DNA of 64,000 nucleotides, from contig JAOTOL010001436.1 of NCBI GenBank assembly GCA_034440575.1, forward strand, positions 62,001 through 126,000, written 5' to 3'. The notes under the pieces were generated by a model. The model did not search any database and was not told the DNA's origin. It saw only the letters and a list, made by a program, of their open reading frames with translations. This stretch comes from Imbricaverruca yamaguchii (taxonomy: Eukaryota; Arthropoda; Thecostraca; Neoverrucidae). Position 1 is the stretch's first letter. The number at the start of each line of letters is the position of its first letter. Positions 37,882 to 49,154 of the stretch are shown here, one piece after another. The position numbers were made by a program, and so were the translations under genes.

Positions 37882-38287
37882 TGTCCAGCTGTGACGGCCC
37901 GTGTCACATCTGTCCAGCTGTGACGGCCCGTGTCACATCTGTCCAGCTGTGACGGCCCGTGTCACATCTGCCCAGCTGCGACGGCCCGTGTCACATCTGT
38001 CCAGCTGTGACGGCCCGTGTCACATATGTCCAGCTGCGACGGCCCGTGTCACATCTGTCCAGCTGTGACGGCCCGTGTCACATCTGTCCAGCTGTGACGG
38101 CCCGTGTCACATCTGTCCAGCTGTGACGGCCCGTGTCACATCTGTCCAGCTGTGACGGCCCGTGTCACATCTGTCCAGCTGTGACGGCCCGTGTCACATC
38201 TGTCCAGCTGTGACGGCCCGTGTCACATCTGTCCAGCTGTGACGGCCCGTGTCACATCTGTCCAGCTGTGACGGCCCGTGTCACATC
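37882..38287. repeat. 29-bp minisatellite, 14 copies, derived from the neighbouring array
   Basis: Fourteen nearly identical units (tgtccagctgtgacggcccg then tgtcacatc) fill 406 bp exactly. The unit equals the end of the preceding larger unit. It contains the inverted pair gtgac/gtcac around ggcccgt. Confidence 0.97.
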
Positions 38288-38289
38288 GT

Positions 38290-39460
38290 CTGAGCCCCGC
38301 ATACCCGCGCGAGCTGTGGCCGAACCGCTAACTCAGCAACGGCCATGGCATGTCAAGACGTCGCATTGGTAAGCATTCAGTCGCGCCTCGTCACGTCTCG
38401 ATGTGCTTCTGATCACTTTAATTACTTCATGCTCTTGTGAATCTGTCTTCATAGATGGCTTCTGGGGCTGCATAAAGTTGTGGACTACGGGTACAAAGAT
38501 ATGGCATTTCGACTCATATTTCGAAGTCGGGTGTGGCTGCAGTGTCCCACCACCATTGTTGTTGCCTTCTTCATTCTCGTGATCATTTGGGACCAAGAAC
38601 CAGGACCTATGGGACCAGGAAGAACATTTGGTGGCATCAATTTGTATTCATGTTTGAACACATTTCACGAAATAGCTAGCAGAAAAGTTATTAAGCCAGA
38701 TAATGACACGATGTACAAATGAACAAGGGTGCCGATTATTGAAGAAAAAAACCATTGGGGGCCGAAGTGCCAACGCACTCCCCCTCAACGAAAAACTCAT
38801 CGGATTTCGCCCACTATATTTTCAGATCTCAGAAATTCTGAGTTTTTATTCGACGATGTGAATGTTTGTTTATTCAGCTTACTCACGAATGAGGAAAATC
38901 GTCCAATAACTGGTGAAGTCACATAATTAAAAGAGCAGCGCACAGTACATGTCACCATAACAACTCTGAGTAATGGCATGCGACTGCAGTTTCATACAGT
39001 GGGCTCGGATCTATCGTCACCATCACCGTCAGCCTCCTCCCCTCACTCCACACACTAACAAGCGCTCACCGGCTTAAATACAAATGTTTCAGCGATGATT
39101 AGATGCAGGCTAAACATACCGGCATTGATGGAGAATCGGAACACAGCAGACCTGAACTGTGACGACAATCGGTGAAAGTATTTCCGTGGCGCCTAACATT
39201 AGGGAGGGGCGAAGCCAAAGTTGTGATTGGGCGAGTTCAGGGTCGGGGAGGATATTTTCATTCACACCTGTGACATCAGAATATCACTTTGCAGTTTCCA
39301 GTGAATCTGGAACACTTTTCCACAGGGCAATTCATTGCTGAATAACACCATTAAACGTCCAAATGGAAAACACGGATAATAATTTTGTGAAGATCATCAT
39401 GCTACGGATGGGAAAAATCCAGGAAAAGTCAGTTTTATCCAACCATGAAGTTCACTATGG
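38290..39460. other. Unassigned intergenic DNA
   Basis: AT-rich sequence without recognisable genes, RNA or transposon features. Open frames are short and lack motifs. Confidence 0.5.
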
Positions 39461-39462
39461 CG

Positions 39463-39680
39463 AACCAGGGCCGCAGAGCACACCGTCTACTGTGGGGGAC
39501 GAGTGCCCAGGAGTACACCGTCCACTATGGCGGACCAGGGCCGTGAGGTGCACACAGTCCACTGTGGCGGGCCAGGGTCGCAGAGCACGCTGTCCACTGT
39601 GGCGGACTAGGGTCACGGAGTACACCTTCCACTGTGGTGGACCGGGGCTGCTGAGTCCATTGCGGTGGATCAGGGCCATC
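39463..39680. repeat. ~34-bp degenerate minisatellite, about six copies
   Basis: Units contain cagagcacaccgtccactgtggcgg or variants followed by accagggccg. Copy length varies between 33 and 38 bp. Confidence 0.8.
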
Positions 39681-40086
39681 CACAGGTCAAGTTATATCAT
39701 GTCATGGTAGTGGTGTACCTAGTATTTGCGATTAGGGTGGGCAAACTGATTTGGATTTGTCGCAGACTCGCAGACAATTTTTTTTAAAGTCCACGGACCA
39801 CTATGTTTGTCAGTGAGATACTATTTTATTTTTTAAAGAATAATTAGTAACCAACCTAGCTGTCCTGTACAGGGGGTCAAATCTGCCACCATCATTTCTG
39901 AATCACCGGATTTCAACACGAACTCCTCGATACTGTTCAAAGGATATTGTGTTCGTACCCCTTCATAAGTCACCTCACACTGCTGAAATTACACCGGTAC
40001 AAATCGCAAAAAAATGTAAAATTTTCCGATTTCAGGCATTCCGATTACTCACACAGGGTCGCTAAAACGCCAACAGTCGTGCACAT

Positions 40087-40252
40087 GGGGCGTTCCACGA
40101 CAGATCGACAAATAAAATTTCGATTTTGCACCCCCACATCTCAGATTTTGATGAGAATGAGTCTATAGGGTTATCAGCAGCCCTAAACACGCCTGTGACA
40201 TTTTCAGGCCTCTCCGACTTCCGGTTTTCGAGCTACAGCCTGCGACATTTTT
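40087..40252. repeat. Left terminal inverted repeat of the transposon
   Basis: Aligns in inverse orientation to 42647-42812. Well-kept blocks include cagattttgatga, ctatagggttatcagca and aacacgcctgtg. Confidence 0.85.
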
Positions 40253-40974
40253 ACATTCGATGCATACATGGCTTTGTTTGGCAGGATTTATCCCTGCTAC
40301 ATTGAACGATAAGTAGGTGAGTTTGTACATCAAAATGATTGCAATCCCATGCAGAATGAACGTTTATCACTATCGAAACCATAGCAATTAAATATATGTC
40401 AAATATAACACTTTAAAAAATGCCAAGTTCTCTTGAGCAATTTTCCCCTTCGATATTGTGACTTTTGATATTTTTTAATGAAAGAGCGTTGATTATTACC
40501 TATATTTCATCAATAAAAAAGTGGTTATCGGCTTATAAATATTTTAAACATAATTTCAAACACCAACCGCCCGGCCTCATTTTACCCAATACGGCGTCGT
40601 TCAGCAACGGCCGCGGCCAGCTGCTGCCAACGGGGGATAGGGGTGCTGGCGGCTGTCGTCCGCGGCCCCGTGGGATTGAGAGGACACTGCAGATTATTTA
40701 TAAACACCAGGCAGGACGTTTTAGCACTTCATTTATTATTCACACAAACAACAAGCCGGAAAGTACATGTACATTTGCGAATGCTAACGAGATGGTACAA
40801 TGAGCCTTATCAGAGGTACAAAATGCATAACTTAACATTAGCTCACTTCACATTGTAATTCGCACATAAACAAACGGAAATCAGCTGCCGATGTAGGTCA
40901 CGCTAACCATTCAACCTAAATCCTGTAGCAAATCAGGCCACCATCACTTCTCTTCCTTCACTTATGGCAAGTTC

Positions 40975-42348
40975 TCACACAACGACAATGCTTGCCTTCA
41001 CTGGAGTTACCCTGTGTATTTTTAGAGTCCCTTTGACAGTTTTTGCCATTGACAGTCTATCGCCAAGCTCATGCCGTGTACGACTAACCTCTTCTTTCGC
41101 TACAAAGTAGCACTCGGTATGCAAATTACCCTTGTCCTGTAGCACTTTACATAGCTTTTCCGCAGTAAGAATGTGGTCCGAGTGTGTCCGCGAAAGTCTG
41201 GCGCTAGCTGCAACCCTTTTCAGTGTACCCCCAACACCGTCGCACGAATTTTTTCCCATGCAACGTTGCAAAAAAATTCCAATCGCGCTGGACTCCGAAA
41301 TCCTCATCATGAAAACTCACATTCACGAAATTAAACTTATTCTTGTACTGGGCAGCTGACCCATCCGAAAAATAATGAATCTTTTTCAAGTTCGGGACTA
41401 TGCCTTTCACTTTCGGTACAATGTACTGCAAGAATGTGTGCACAGCGACGGTGTCATGCTTCAGTTCGTTTGATAACACGCAAAACTGTGGCATTCAATC
41501 TTTCCAGCCTCTCGCCAATAAACAACAAACGGATGAACGGTACACTGTGGTGCGTTCCAGTGATATGACTGAATTTCGTCTTGAACTACAAAAGTGTAGT
41601 TTTCTGAAAAATATAATATGATCAGTGCTTCATGCTCAGGTAGCTGCTTTTTTAGATCGTCGAAATATTTGCTTTGTTGCTGACTCGTGAAATGATGCCG
41701 AGTAAGTGTTACAATGGCGTCAGACAGTTTGTCAAGAAACTCGTCCATAGGAAGAACAATTTCGGTCAAAGTGCAACGATCCGTGCTTAGCCACTGACTA
41801 AATCTGACTTCGTCCACCAAGTCTGAGATTTCCCCTGCCTGCGCATTTAAAGTGTCGATCAAATATGACCTGACACCGTCCTGACCTGGACAGTTTTCAC
41901 ACTTTTGCAGCATACAGGCTTCCCTCCCGACATCACAAACCGCGTGCTTCAACAGGTCCTTGTAGGTAATGTCTTTTAAGCCCAGAGACGCTAACATTAG
42001 CTTAACGTTCTGGTGATAGCAACATACACAAACCGTATGAGTGCCGTTGCTTCCCAACAGGACACAGTGTTTGGGGCGGAGGCTGGCGAACTTAGAAAAC
42101 CCAATGTGCGGGTTGCTACCGTTCTCTTTATAAAGTTGGTAAATTTCCTGCAAATTACCTAAAATCAAACGTTTCTGCTTCTTTACTTTAACCCCATTCT
42201 CATCTCTTACCGTCACATAGTCTTTTTTTTCAGGACATATTCTTGACATCCCACGCTCGGCTCCCCCTTCCCCTCCCCCTCCCCCCGGCAGGCGTATCGC
42301 GAGGCAGCGGCAGCGCGCGCGCCGGTCCGGTGAGCGCAGCGCCCGCAT
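40975..42348 (-). pseudogene. Transposase-like gene of the 40-kb transposon, two frameshifts
   Basis: Three overlapping minus frames (42348-41461, 41494-41204, 41310-40975) make one product of about 450 residues. Visible features are a Cys-rich segment (HTVCVCCYHQN, then CMLQKCENCPG), ILYFSENYTFVVQDE, SYHWN.PQCT, YFSDGSAAQYKN and HGK followed by SCDGVGGT.KR. The acidic positions in SENY, FSDG and CDG are candidate catalytic residues by analogy with RNase H-like transposases. This is an inference. The frame shifts at two homopolymers: a four-T run near 41485 (one base short) and a six-A run near 41253 (one base extra). The start is either 42348 or the later MSRICP; the Gly/Arg-rich first 33 residues favour the later one. 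Confidence 0.75.
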
Positions 42349-42646
42349 TCACCGCATTTGATTCGTCTTCCCAAGTTGATAACCACTTTTTTTATTTATG
42401 TTTCTAGGGTAAAAAACTACGCGCTTTCATATGAAAGTGAGAAAAAATACGATATCGGAGGGGAAAAATGTTTTTATTTCTTTTCAATTTTTTATTTGGC
42501 TAGAGTCGGCAAAAATTACGTAATGAAAGTTTAAATGGTGTCATAGTCATATTCTTCAATGTTTTGTCTTCATTTTGACGTATAAATTTGTTCAGTTACT
42601 GAAAAATGACTCAGAGAAAATTAGCACCAAAGATAGTCATGTCAGT

Positions 42647-42812
42647 GCAAAATGTAAAAATTATATAGTTCATAACTAGAAAACGGTAAACCTAAGAGAC
42701 TTCAAAATGGCACAGGCGTGTTCAGCGATGCTGATAACCCTATAGAACTATTTTCATCAAAATCTGAGGTGTGAGGGTGCAGGTCACATGTCGATTTGTC
42801 GTGGAATGCCCC
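42647..42812. repeat. Right terminal inverted repeat of the transposon
   Basis: Inverse partner of 40087-40252, ending in gtcgtggaatgcccc. Conservation fades toward the interior after about 150 bp. Confidence 0.85.
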
Positions 42813-42816
42813 ACAT

Positions 42817-43139
42817 GTACCTTGCGCACCTTGCGCACTCGGCGCATTCGCCACACTACGTGCGCTTCTCCAGTTTCTGCTAGGTCTCCAACGTTTTGCT
42901 AATTGCTGTCACATGATAGTCTTTATTTGGCGTGTGGATTTACTGGTATGGCGGCTCGCTTAGAAAATTCGATGAATTCAATTCCATGTATTCGTTAGTT
43001 TTCTTTTTCTCACATTTGCTCGTGGTTAAGAAATTGTGATGCACTGAGCTTTGATGCACCTCATATCTTAGGCTAAATATGCTACAAGATTGCCCACCGA
43101 GCCGAGACCCTAGCTCGGTGTTCGCTGTTTTACCCGTTG
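42817..43139. other. Unassigned short stretch
   Basis: Flank of the transposon. It includes a duplicated ccttgcgca at 42820-42837. Nothing else is recognised. Confidence 0.4.
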
Positions 43140-44465
43140 TGTTTTTATTCGTCTACGGATGTGTTTATTCGTCTAAGGATGTGAACTCCAGCCAATTTTG
43201 TAGGGGCCTGGCGCATATTTGAAACCCAGCTACTTTTTAGAGCTTTGTTGCTTTTTGTACAGCGGTGACATGCTTGAGACATCGGTGCGTTTTCGAAGAC
43301 CCCGATGTCTTTATTTCGTGCCCGGACTTTTTCCTGCTTTTTACGACCAATTCGCTTTTTGGGGTCCAACCATATTTTAAGGCCCTGTCGCTTTTTTGCG
43401 AAACTCGGGCTTTGGAGGGCCCGGTTCATTTTCGGCCTCCCGTTGTGCTCTCAGGGCTTCGCTGTTTATTTGAGGCGTTTATTTATCGCACATTTGTAGA
43501 ACCCCAGCATAAACTTGGTTCATTCGGTGTAATTTCCGGGGTCACGGTGCGACATTTCGTTCCCAGGTGCATAGTTCCGCGGGACTCGTAACTGTTTTCT
43601 GGGTTCGACGCAACTTTTCGTGACCTCTGAATTCTTTTTTTAAAGTCCGAGTCTCGGTCTGATTTCTCTGGCACCTGGCACTACAATGTGTCTCGCCGCA
43701 ATTTTTCAACTCCTGTGAGTTTTTTTCGGGGCCGTACGCAATTTTTGAAGGCATCTGGGGCACGCTTAGAGCTCAGGAGAAATTTTCCGGACTTGGACAT
43801 ATATTCTTCGGAATTTCTCCTTATTGTATAGGGCACCGGCTGACTTTTTATCGAGTTTAGATGTGTTTTGTGGGGCCACGCTGTGCTTACAGAGGGGTAT
43901 TTGTGACGCCTCGACTCAAATTGTTGGTACTACCGCCGGAATTCTGGGTCCAGTACGCGATATTTTGGGGCATCGTCGCGAGTTATCAGGGTGTGTTGTA
44001 ATTAGCTCCGCCCCAGCGCGATTTTGGTGGAATCAAATGCAAATTTTTGGGAGCCTGGTGTAATTGTTACGTGCCCGCTGTATTCACAGCCTGCTTCGCG
44101 AATTCTGGGCCCCCAATGCGAATTTATGGGGTCCAGCGCGATTCTTGGGAACATACCCCTTCAGGATGTGTGGTAGCATTTTTCCCCTTGGTACGCCACT
44201 GCGGTTGCTCAGCGTTTTCCCGCAGCTGGCACCATCGAGAGTAGAAAGGCCCTTCGGATAATTTTCTTTCGAGACCTATTCTGATTTTTTTCCGGCGCTC
44301 GGGTCGACTCGATAGTCCCCTTGTGATTTTGGCGTGAGGCATATTTTCTGTAAGCCCCCTGCAGGATATTTTTGGGCCCCAGTACGATTATTCGGGCTCG
44401 AGGTCCCTCGATTTTTTATCGGTGACCTAGCAGGATCTTTTCCGGGGTCCGACGCCTTCTTATTG
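43140..44465. repeat. Ancient, strongly eroded ~35-40-bp tandem array
   Basis: The plus strand repeats a pattern of ggggtcc or gggcccc, then a few bases, then gcgattttt or gcaattttt, then ggg, at 30-45-bp intervals. Examples lie near 43350, 43530, 43605, 43735, 43945, 44020, 44115, 44140, 44375 and 44440. No two units are identical. Numerous short ORFs here are coincidental. Confidence 0.6.
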
Positions 44466-44900
44466 TGGAAAGTATAAGAACCTGAACCTGAACCTAAGAA
44501 CCTCACCACCTGAAAAGTAGGCATTTGTACAGAAAATGAGTGGTCCATCATCCTAGTCGCATTCACAAACATTGCAATGAAATGATAAATTCTAAGAATT
44601 CACAAAACGCCTTAAAACACAAATTTACCAAAATGAGTGCTCACAGCAAGTTCATCACACTTCTAAACATTGCATAAAAAATCGGAGAAATCAGAAATTA
44701 CCTTAAGCTGTAAATTTACCGAAAAGTGTGCCAACCCCTGACATAAATGCAACATTGGGTGCCCCAATCTTGGGCAGAGAAAGCAAATAGCAGTAGACAT
44801 AAAGACATAAAGACATAAAAGATTAGTGCAACTCTGAGCCACAAGGGCCCTTCTTGGTTGCACTCTGTACACTGAACCAGTTGCCCACCAAATCTGCCAA

Positions 44901-46690
44901 TCAGCCCTCCCTGTGATACTGAAAAGCAAGCCCTCTATTCTTATAATGATTGTCTATGCTGTTTTTAAAGCTGTTCAATGTGCTGCTACTGACGATGTTT
45001 TCTGGCAGCTGGTTCCAGTGTTCCACTACCCTGTTGGTGAAGAAAGTTTGCCTTAACCTTGTTCTGCTGTGGTTAATTTTAATTTTGAATTTATGACCTC
45101 TAATTGCATCATTTCTGTTAAATTCAAACATTTCCCCAAGGTATCCCCTCTCCAGACCATTGACAAATTTAAAGACCTCGATGAGATCTCCTCTCAGCCT
45201 TCTATATCTAAGTGAAAACATATTCAATTTCTTCAATCTTTCCTCATATGCCAGGTTGCTTATGCCATTAACCATTTTTGTAGCCCTCTTTTGTACTCTC
45301 TCTAAAAGCCAACAATCTTTTTCATAGCTAGGAGACCAAGCTTGGATGTAGTATTCCATGGGCGCTACATGACCAGTGTAGTCGATGCGCCCTAATAACT
45401 AACGATGTAGTATTCCAAATGTGATCTGGCATATGCACAGTAAAGCTTCATGATGACTTCCTCACTTCTGTATGATGCATTCCTATTTATTTCCCCAAGC
45501 ATTCTCAGTACCTTCTTCCTGGCTTCCTTGGTCTGTTCTGATGCCCCCAATTTTGTGTTTAGAATAACACCTAAATCCTTCTCCTGTTGAGTCACTGATA
45601 GCACTTGGCCACCCATCAAGTATGGAGCCTTCATATGCTGCTTACCATGATTGCTATCCATGATTTTGCACTTATCAAAATTAAATTTCATTTGCCATTC
45701 TCCAGACCACTTCACAAGTTGCAAGTCTTTTTGCAGCGAGATATGCTCATTTTGACCTGTTATTGCCCTAAAGACTTTCAAATCATCCGCAAACTTCAAA
45801 ACCTTATTGCTTAGACCGCTTTCAATGTTATTTACAAATATAATGAACAGTACTAGCCCCAGTACTGACCCTTGGGGGACTCCACTAAGAACATTTTGCC
45901 ATGATGACTTTGTACCATTTGGCATCACTCCTTGTTGTCTATCTGAAAGGCACAATTATATCCATTTTAATATACTGCCTGCAATACCATGGGCCTGAAG
46001 CTGTACCATTTATTGGGTACCTTGTCAAAGGCCTTAGTAAAGTCAAGATATGCTACATCAACCTGATTTCCCTGATCAAATTGTTCTGTGGCGAAGTTCA
46101 AAAAGTCCAAGAGATGTGTGAGGCATGTTCGCCCCTTCCTAAACCCATGTTAACTATCTTGAATCAATCTGTTTCCTTCCACATAACTAACTATTATATC
46201 CTTGATAATTGATTCGAGTACCTTGCAGACTAGAAATGTGAGACTTACTGGCCTATAGTTTTCAACTTTCCCTTTTTGTCCTTTCTTGAGAATAGGAACT
46301 ACATTTGCCCTTTTCCAATCTGTCGGAATTTAATTTTGTGAAACAGATCTACAAAATATACTAAGTGGTAATGCCAGTTCCTTTTCGGCTTCTAGCAATA
46401 CCCTAGCATACATTTCATCAGGTCCTGCTGCCTTGTTTGGCTTTATTTTCCTGATATAATTGAAGACAACATCACTATCAATGAAATCAACATCATTTAT
46501 CTCATCACATGTCACTGAACTATGGTGTATGGTCGGCAGATTGGTCATATCTTCCAATGTAAACACTGCAGATTTCAGTGTTCCAATGTAAACACTGAAA
46601 ACTGCTTGCTCAGCTCCTCAGCCATCTCAATATCCTCACCCAAGATAGTCTCATTTACTTCCAGTGGACAAATTGTGCTAGAAACTTTAC
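44901..46690 (-). pseudogene. Reverse transcriptase of the CR1-like element, frameshifted
   Basis: Reading on minus from about 46690, frames contain KIKPNKAAGPDE, DWKRANVVPILKKG, NYRPVSLT, QHGFRKGRT, YLDFTKAFDKVP (first catalytic Asp), LSGVPQGSVLG, FADDLKVF (catalytic DD pair), CKIMDSN, and the C-terminal YRRLRGDLIEVFK to HWNQLPENIV. The stop follows QYHREG at 44901. The frame is broken near 46570 (29-bp tandem duplication), near 46330 and 45990, and by the 45-bp insertion at 45359-45403. The copy is inactive. Confidence 0.85.
45345..45417. mobile_element. 45-bp insertion with 14-bp flanking duplication
   Basis: The 14-mer gatgtagtattcca occurs at 45345-45358 and 45404-45417. The 45 bases between them carry gggcgc...gcgccc inverted ends and a taataactaac tail. 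The insert interrupts the RT frame of the CR1-like element. Confidence 0.7.
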
Positions 46691-46735
46691 TCAGCTTGTA
46701 GAAACTAAAAGACTAAAAATGATGTAAGCTATGCT

Positions 46736-47028
46736 TGCGAAGTGGAAGGAAATCCAACTTGTTTGTTTTTTTCCACATAATGTTAAATTTTGCAGCAAGA
46801 AGTGGATAGTCAATCCAATCCAAATCTGTTCCATTTCATTACAAAGTGTGTTGGTTGACATCAACTAAGTATTATAAGTAGCATGGTGCTTTTAATTTTT
46901 CCTTTAGCTTTCTTATCAGCATAAATATAGCAGTGGTTATTGGGGGGCCAAATCAGCATTGAGGGGGCTAAGATTAACATTGGTGGTGCCATGGCCCCCA
47001 CAAAAGGACACAAATCGACGCCCCTGGT
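46736..47028 (-). repeat. Dispersed repeat copy A (likely transposon end)
   Basis: Shares with 47150-47467 the features ggaaatcca.ctt.ttt, attttgcagca..agtgga, ttcctttagc.ttcttat and ggggggccaaatcagcatt, ending near cacaaatcgacgcccctgg. On minus it begins ccaggggcgtcgatttg, a start often seen in invertebrate transposons. Confidence 0.65.
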
Positions 47029-47149
47029 AAAAACATCAGTATGACAAAGGAATTGTTGTTTAGTGGCATAGCAAATTCTTAAAGGCAATCTGATTTATAA
47101 TCCATCAGCATTTGTTAATCTCAGCATTTTATGATGCAAGTTGTACTTC

Positions 47150-47467
47150 CACAGTGGCGGGAAATCCAGCTATTTTGTTGTTGTTTTTTGCACAATTTTC
47201 AATTTTGTAGCAAATAGTGGAGAGTCAGTCCACTATCTATACCTAATCTGTTTCTTTACAATACAAAATAATCTGGTTAACATGAACTAAGTTTTCTATA
47301 CATCGTGGGGTTTTCTTCTTTTTTCTTATTTTTTTCTTTTTTCCTTTAGCCTTCTTATGAACATAAAAACAGCATGACTTATTGGGGGGCCAAATCAGCA
47401 TTCGGGGGCCAAGATCAACATTGGTGGGGCCATGGCCCCCACAAAAGGATACAAATCGACGCTCCTG
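47150..47467 (-). repeat. Dispersed repeat copy B (likely transposon end)
   Basis: A diverged same-orientation copy of 46736-47028, with a T-rich insertion near 47310-47340. The segment tggggccatggccccca is a perfect palindrome. No coding sequence is present. Confidence 0.65.
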
Positions 47468-47469
47468 GA

Positions 47470-48325
47470 AATGAGACATGCAAACCTGGTGTGTACTACA
47501 ATTTCAGCTGGGTAGCTGACTGCCAGCTTCTCACAACTCCCAGGCACGTCAAGCGTGTCGCCACTGACAAAAAGTTAATGTTTTCTTTTTTTAATTATTA
47601 AGGATGGGGAGCACAATACATGGAAGAAATGAGTGGACCCAAAGGTATTCAGCGACACATCCCACAGAATCTCATGTTGAAAGTCCAAATTATTGGGGAA
47701 CAAAGCCAACAATAGAAGGACATTGTCCTCTTAAAAGCATGCAAAACAACAGTCACGCTTTCACCAGCTTCAAAATATTTTCCTAGGTACAGCTTGTTTC
47801 TTTGCCTAGGTATAGCATGCGATACTGGTTCCCAATCTTCGATCCGGGAACTCAGCCCAAAATATGACTGAAAGCCCAGAAGCTCGTCGCTGCGTGTTCA
47901 TGTTATACTTTTATAATGTTTTAGCCTTTCTCCATGGCATTTGCCAGCTCGCAACAACAGCCTTAACCGAATCTGACTTTCTTCCTTGAACTCCCATGAG
48001 TTCGTTTTTTATTTCCCCATGTATCCTGCACCTCATATATGACAATATTAACCAGTACTAAGAAATCGTTCCCTCCGTTACTTCTTCTTTAATACATACC
48101 TGGCTACTCGAGCCCAATGAAAACCCGTACTTTGAAGCAAAATGTTGTAATATGGAGAGAATGTGAGTATTTGAGTATCATATATGTATCTGATTATCTG
48201 AGTGTCTGAATATCTGAGTATAAAGTATCAAAATGTGAAAAATGAAAGTGTCTGAACGTGGAGAATGTATATTCCTGAATGTACAGACTGTAGGTACCGG
48301 AATCTGGATATTGAGGTGAGAATGA
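47470..48325. other. Unassigned AT-rich DNA
   Basis: No genes seen. Near 48165-48250 there is a loose tatctgagtgtctgaatatc-type short repeat leading into the TA tract. Confidence 0.4.
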
Positions 48326-48327
48326 TA

Positions 48328-48329
<2 letters not shown>

Positions 48330-48394
<65 letters not shown>
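48330..48394. repeat. (TA)n microsatellite
   Basis: Uninterrupted TA dinucleotides over about 65 bp. Confidence 0.97.
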
Positions 48395-48398
<4 letters not shown>

Positions 48399-48819
48399 CA
48401 TCCATGTATATCTTAATTTTCTTCAAATAATACATTGTTCAGCCAAATGTTGCCAACTATGCCATCTAAATGTAGTATATAGCGGTTTACGATGTGCAGA
48501 CCTGATACATTCTGCATTGTGCCAGAGTGAGCATCGGCCTCTTCCAACGATAAACACAGTCCCTCAATTAGACCCAGGCTCTAGCAAACACGCCACAATC
48601 AAAACTTGACCGAGCATTGTGTGCCGCGGGTTTAAATTGCCGTCAATGCCCACGGTCTGGATCTCACTGCGGCGCTCTATGGCCAGATGCCAGCTGACCT
48701 TTCAGACGAGCCAAGTAATGAGCGGTACCTGGCCTTTGAAGCTGCGAGTGGCTGCCGGGGCCAAAAGACAGAGAGCCATTCAGATCTGCCCACTGCCGAA
48801 ACACACACATGTAAGTGTG

Positions 48820-48935
48820 CACGGAAAGAGAAAGAGAGAGAGAGGGGAAGATAAAGCATAGAGAGGGAAGGAGAACAGAGAACTGGAGAGAGATAGACGG
48901 AGAAAGAATAGAAGAGAGACGGATACGAGAATGTG
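48820..48935. repeat. Purine-rich (GA) tract
   Basis: Plus strand runs of gaaagagaaagagagagag and similar. The opposite strand gives a spurious Ser/Leu-rich frame. Confidence 0.85.
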
Positions 48936-49154
48936 GGTAATGTGTGGGTACGAGAATAAGAGAGATCACCAATGCATTTTTTCGCAAGTTAAAGTTGGAA
49001 ACTGTACGGCTAACACTTGCATAAATTCTCGTCCAGCAAGCACTGCAGCTGGCGGTATGTGGGGATGTTTTGTCAGCTGCTCTGCGATGGCTGCACGTGT
49101 CGCTTGCTCCGACGCGTGTGGCCCGCCTCGCTGCGAGTTCAGTGGTCACAGCGA

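Larger units (their letters stand above)
40083..42816 (-). mobile_element. Structurally complete DNA transposon with 4-bp ACAT target duplication
   Basis: The element is 40087-42812 (2726 bp). It begins GGGGCGTTCCACGAC and ends with the inverse of GGGGCATTCCACGAC. Long imperfect inverted repeats of about 165 bp sit at both ends. ACAT precedes the left end (40083-40086) and follows the right end (42813-42816). One transposase-like gene runs on minus. The 4-bp duplication would suit Sola-type or Chapaev-type elements, but I cannot fix the superfamily from sequence alone. Confidence 0.82.
44796..46690 (-). mobile_element. 5'-truncated CR1-like non-LTR retrotransposon
   Basis: The minus strand contains most of a reverse transcriptase and a 3' UTR ending in three perfect octamers TTTATGTC (44796-44819). 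Ending in short tandem repeats instead of poly(A) is typical of the CR1/L2 group. The 5' end fades near 46690. An endonuclease domain is absent, as expected from truncated reverse transcription. Confidence 0.85.

Noticed and set aside
37183..38287. CRISPR-like regularity in the 29-bp array
   Set aside because: Units are directly adjacent with no unique spacers, and the DNA is eukaryotic.
44463..44510. Telomere-like repeats (ggttca/ttagg on minus)
   Set aside because: Only three hexamer-like units, not the arthropod TTAGG pentamer in series.
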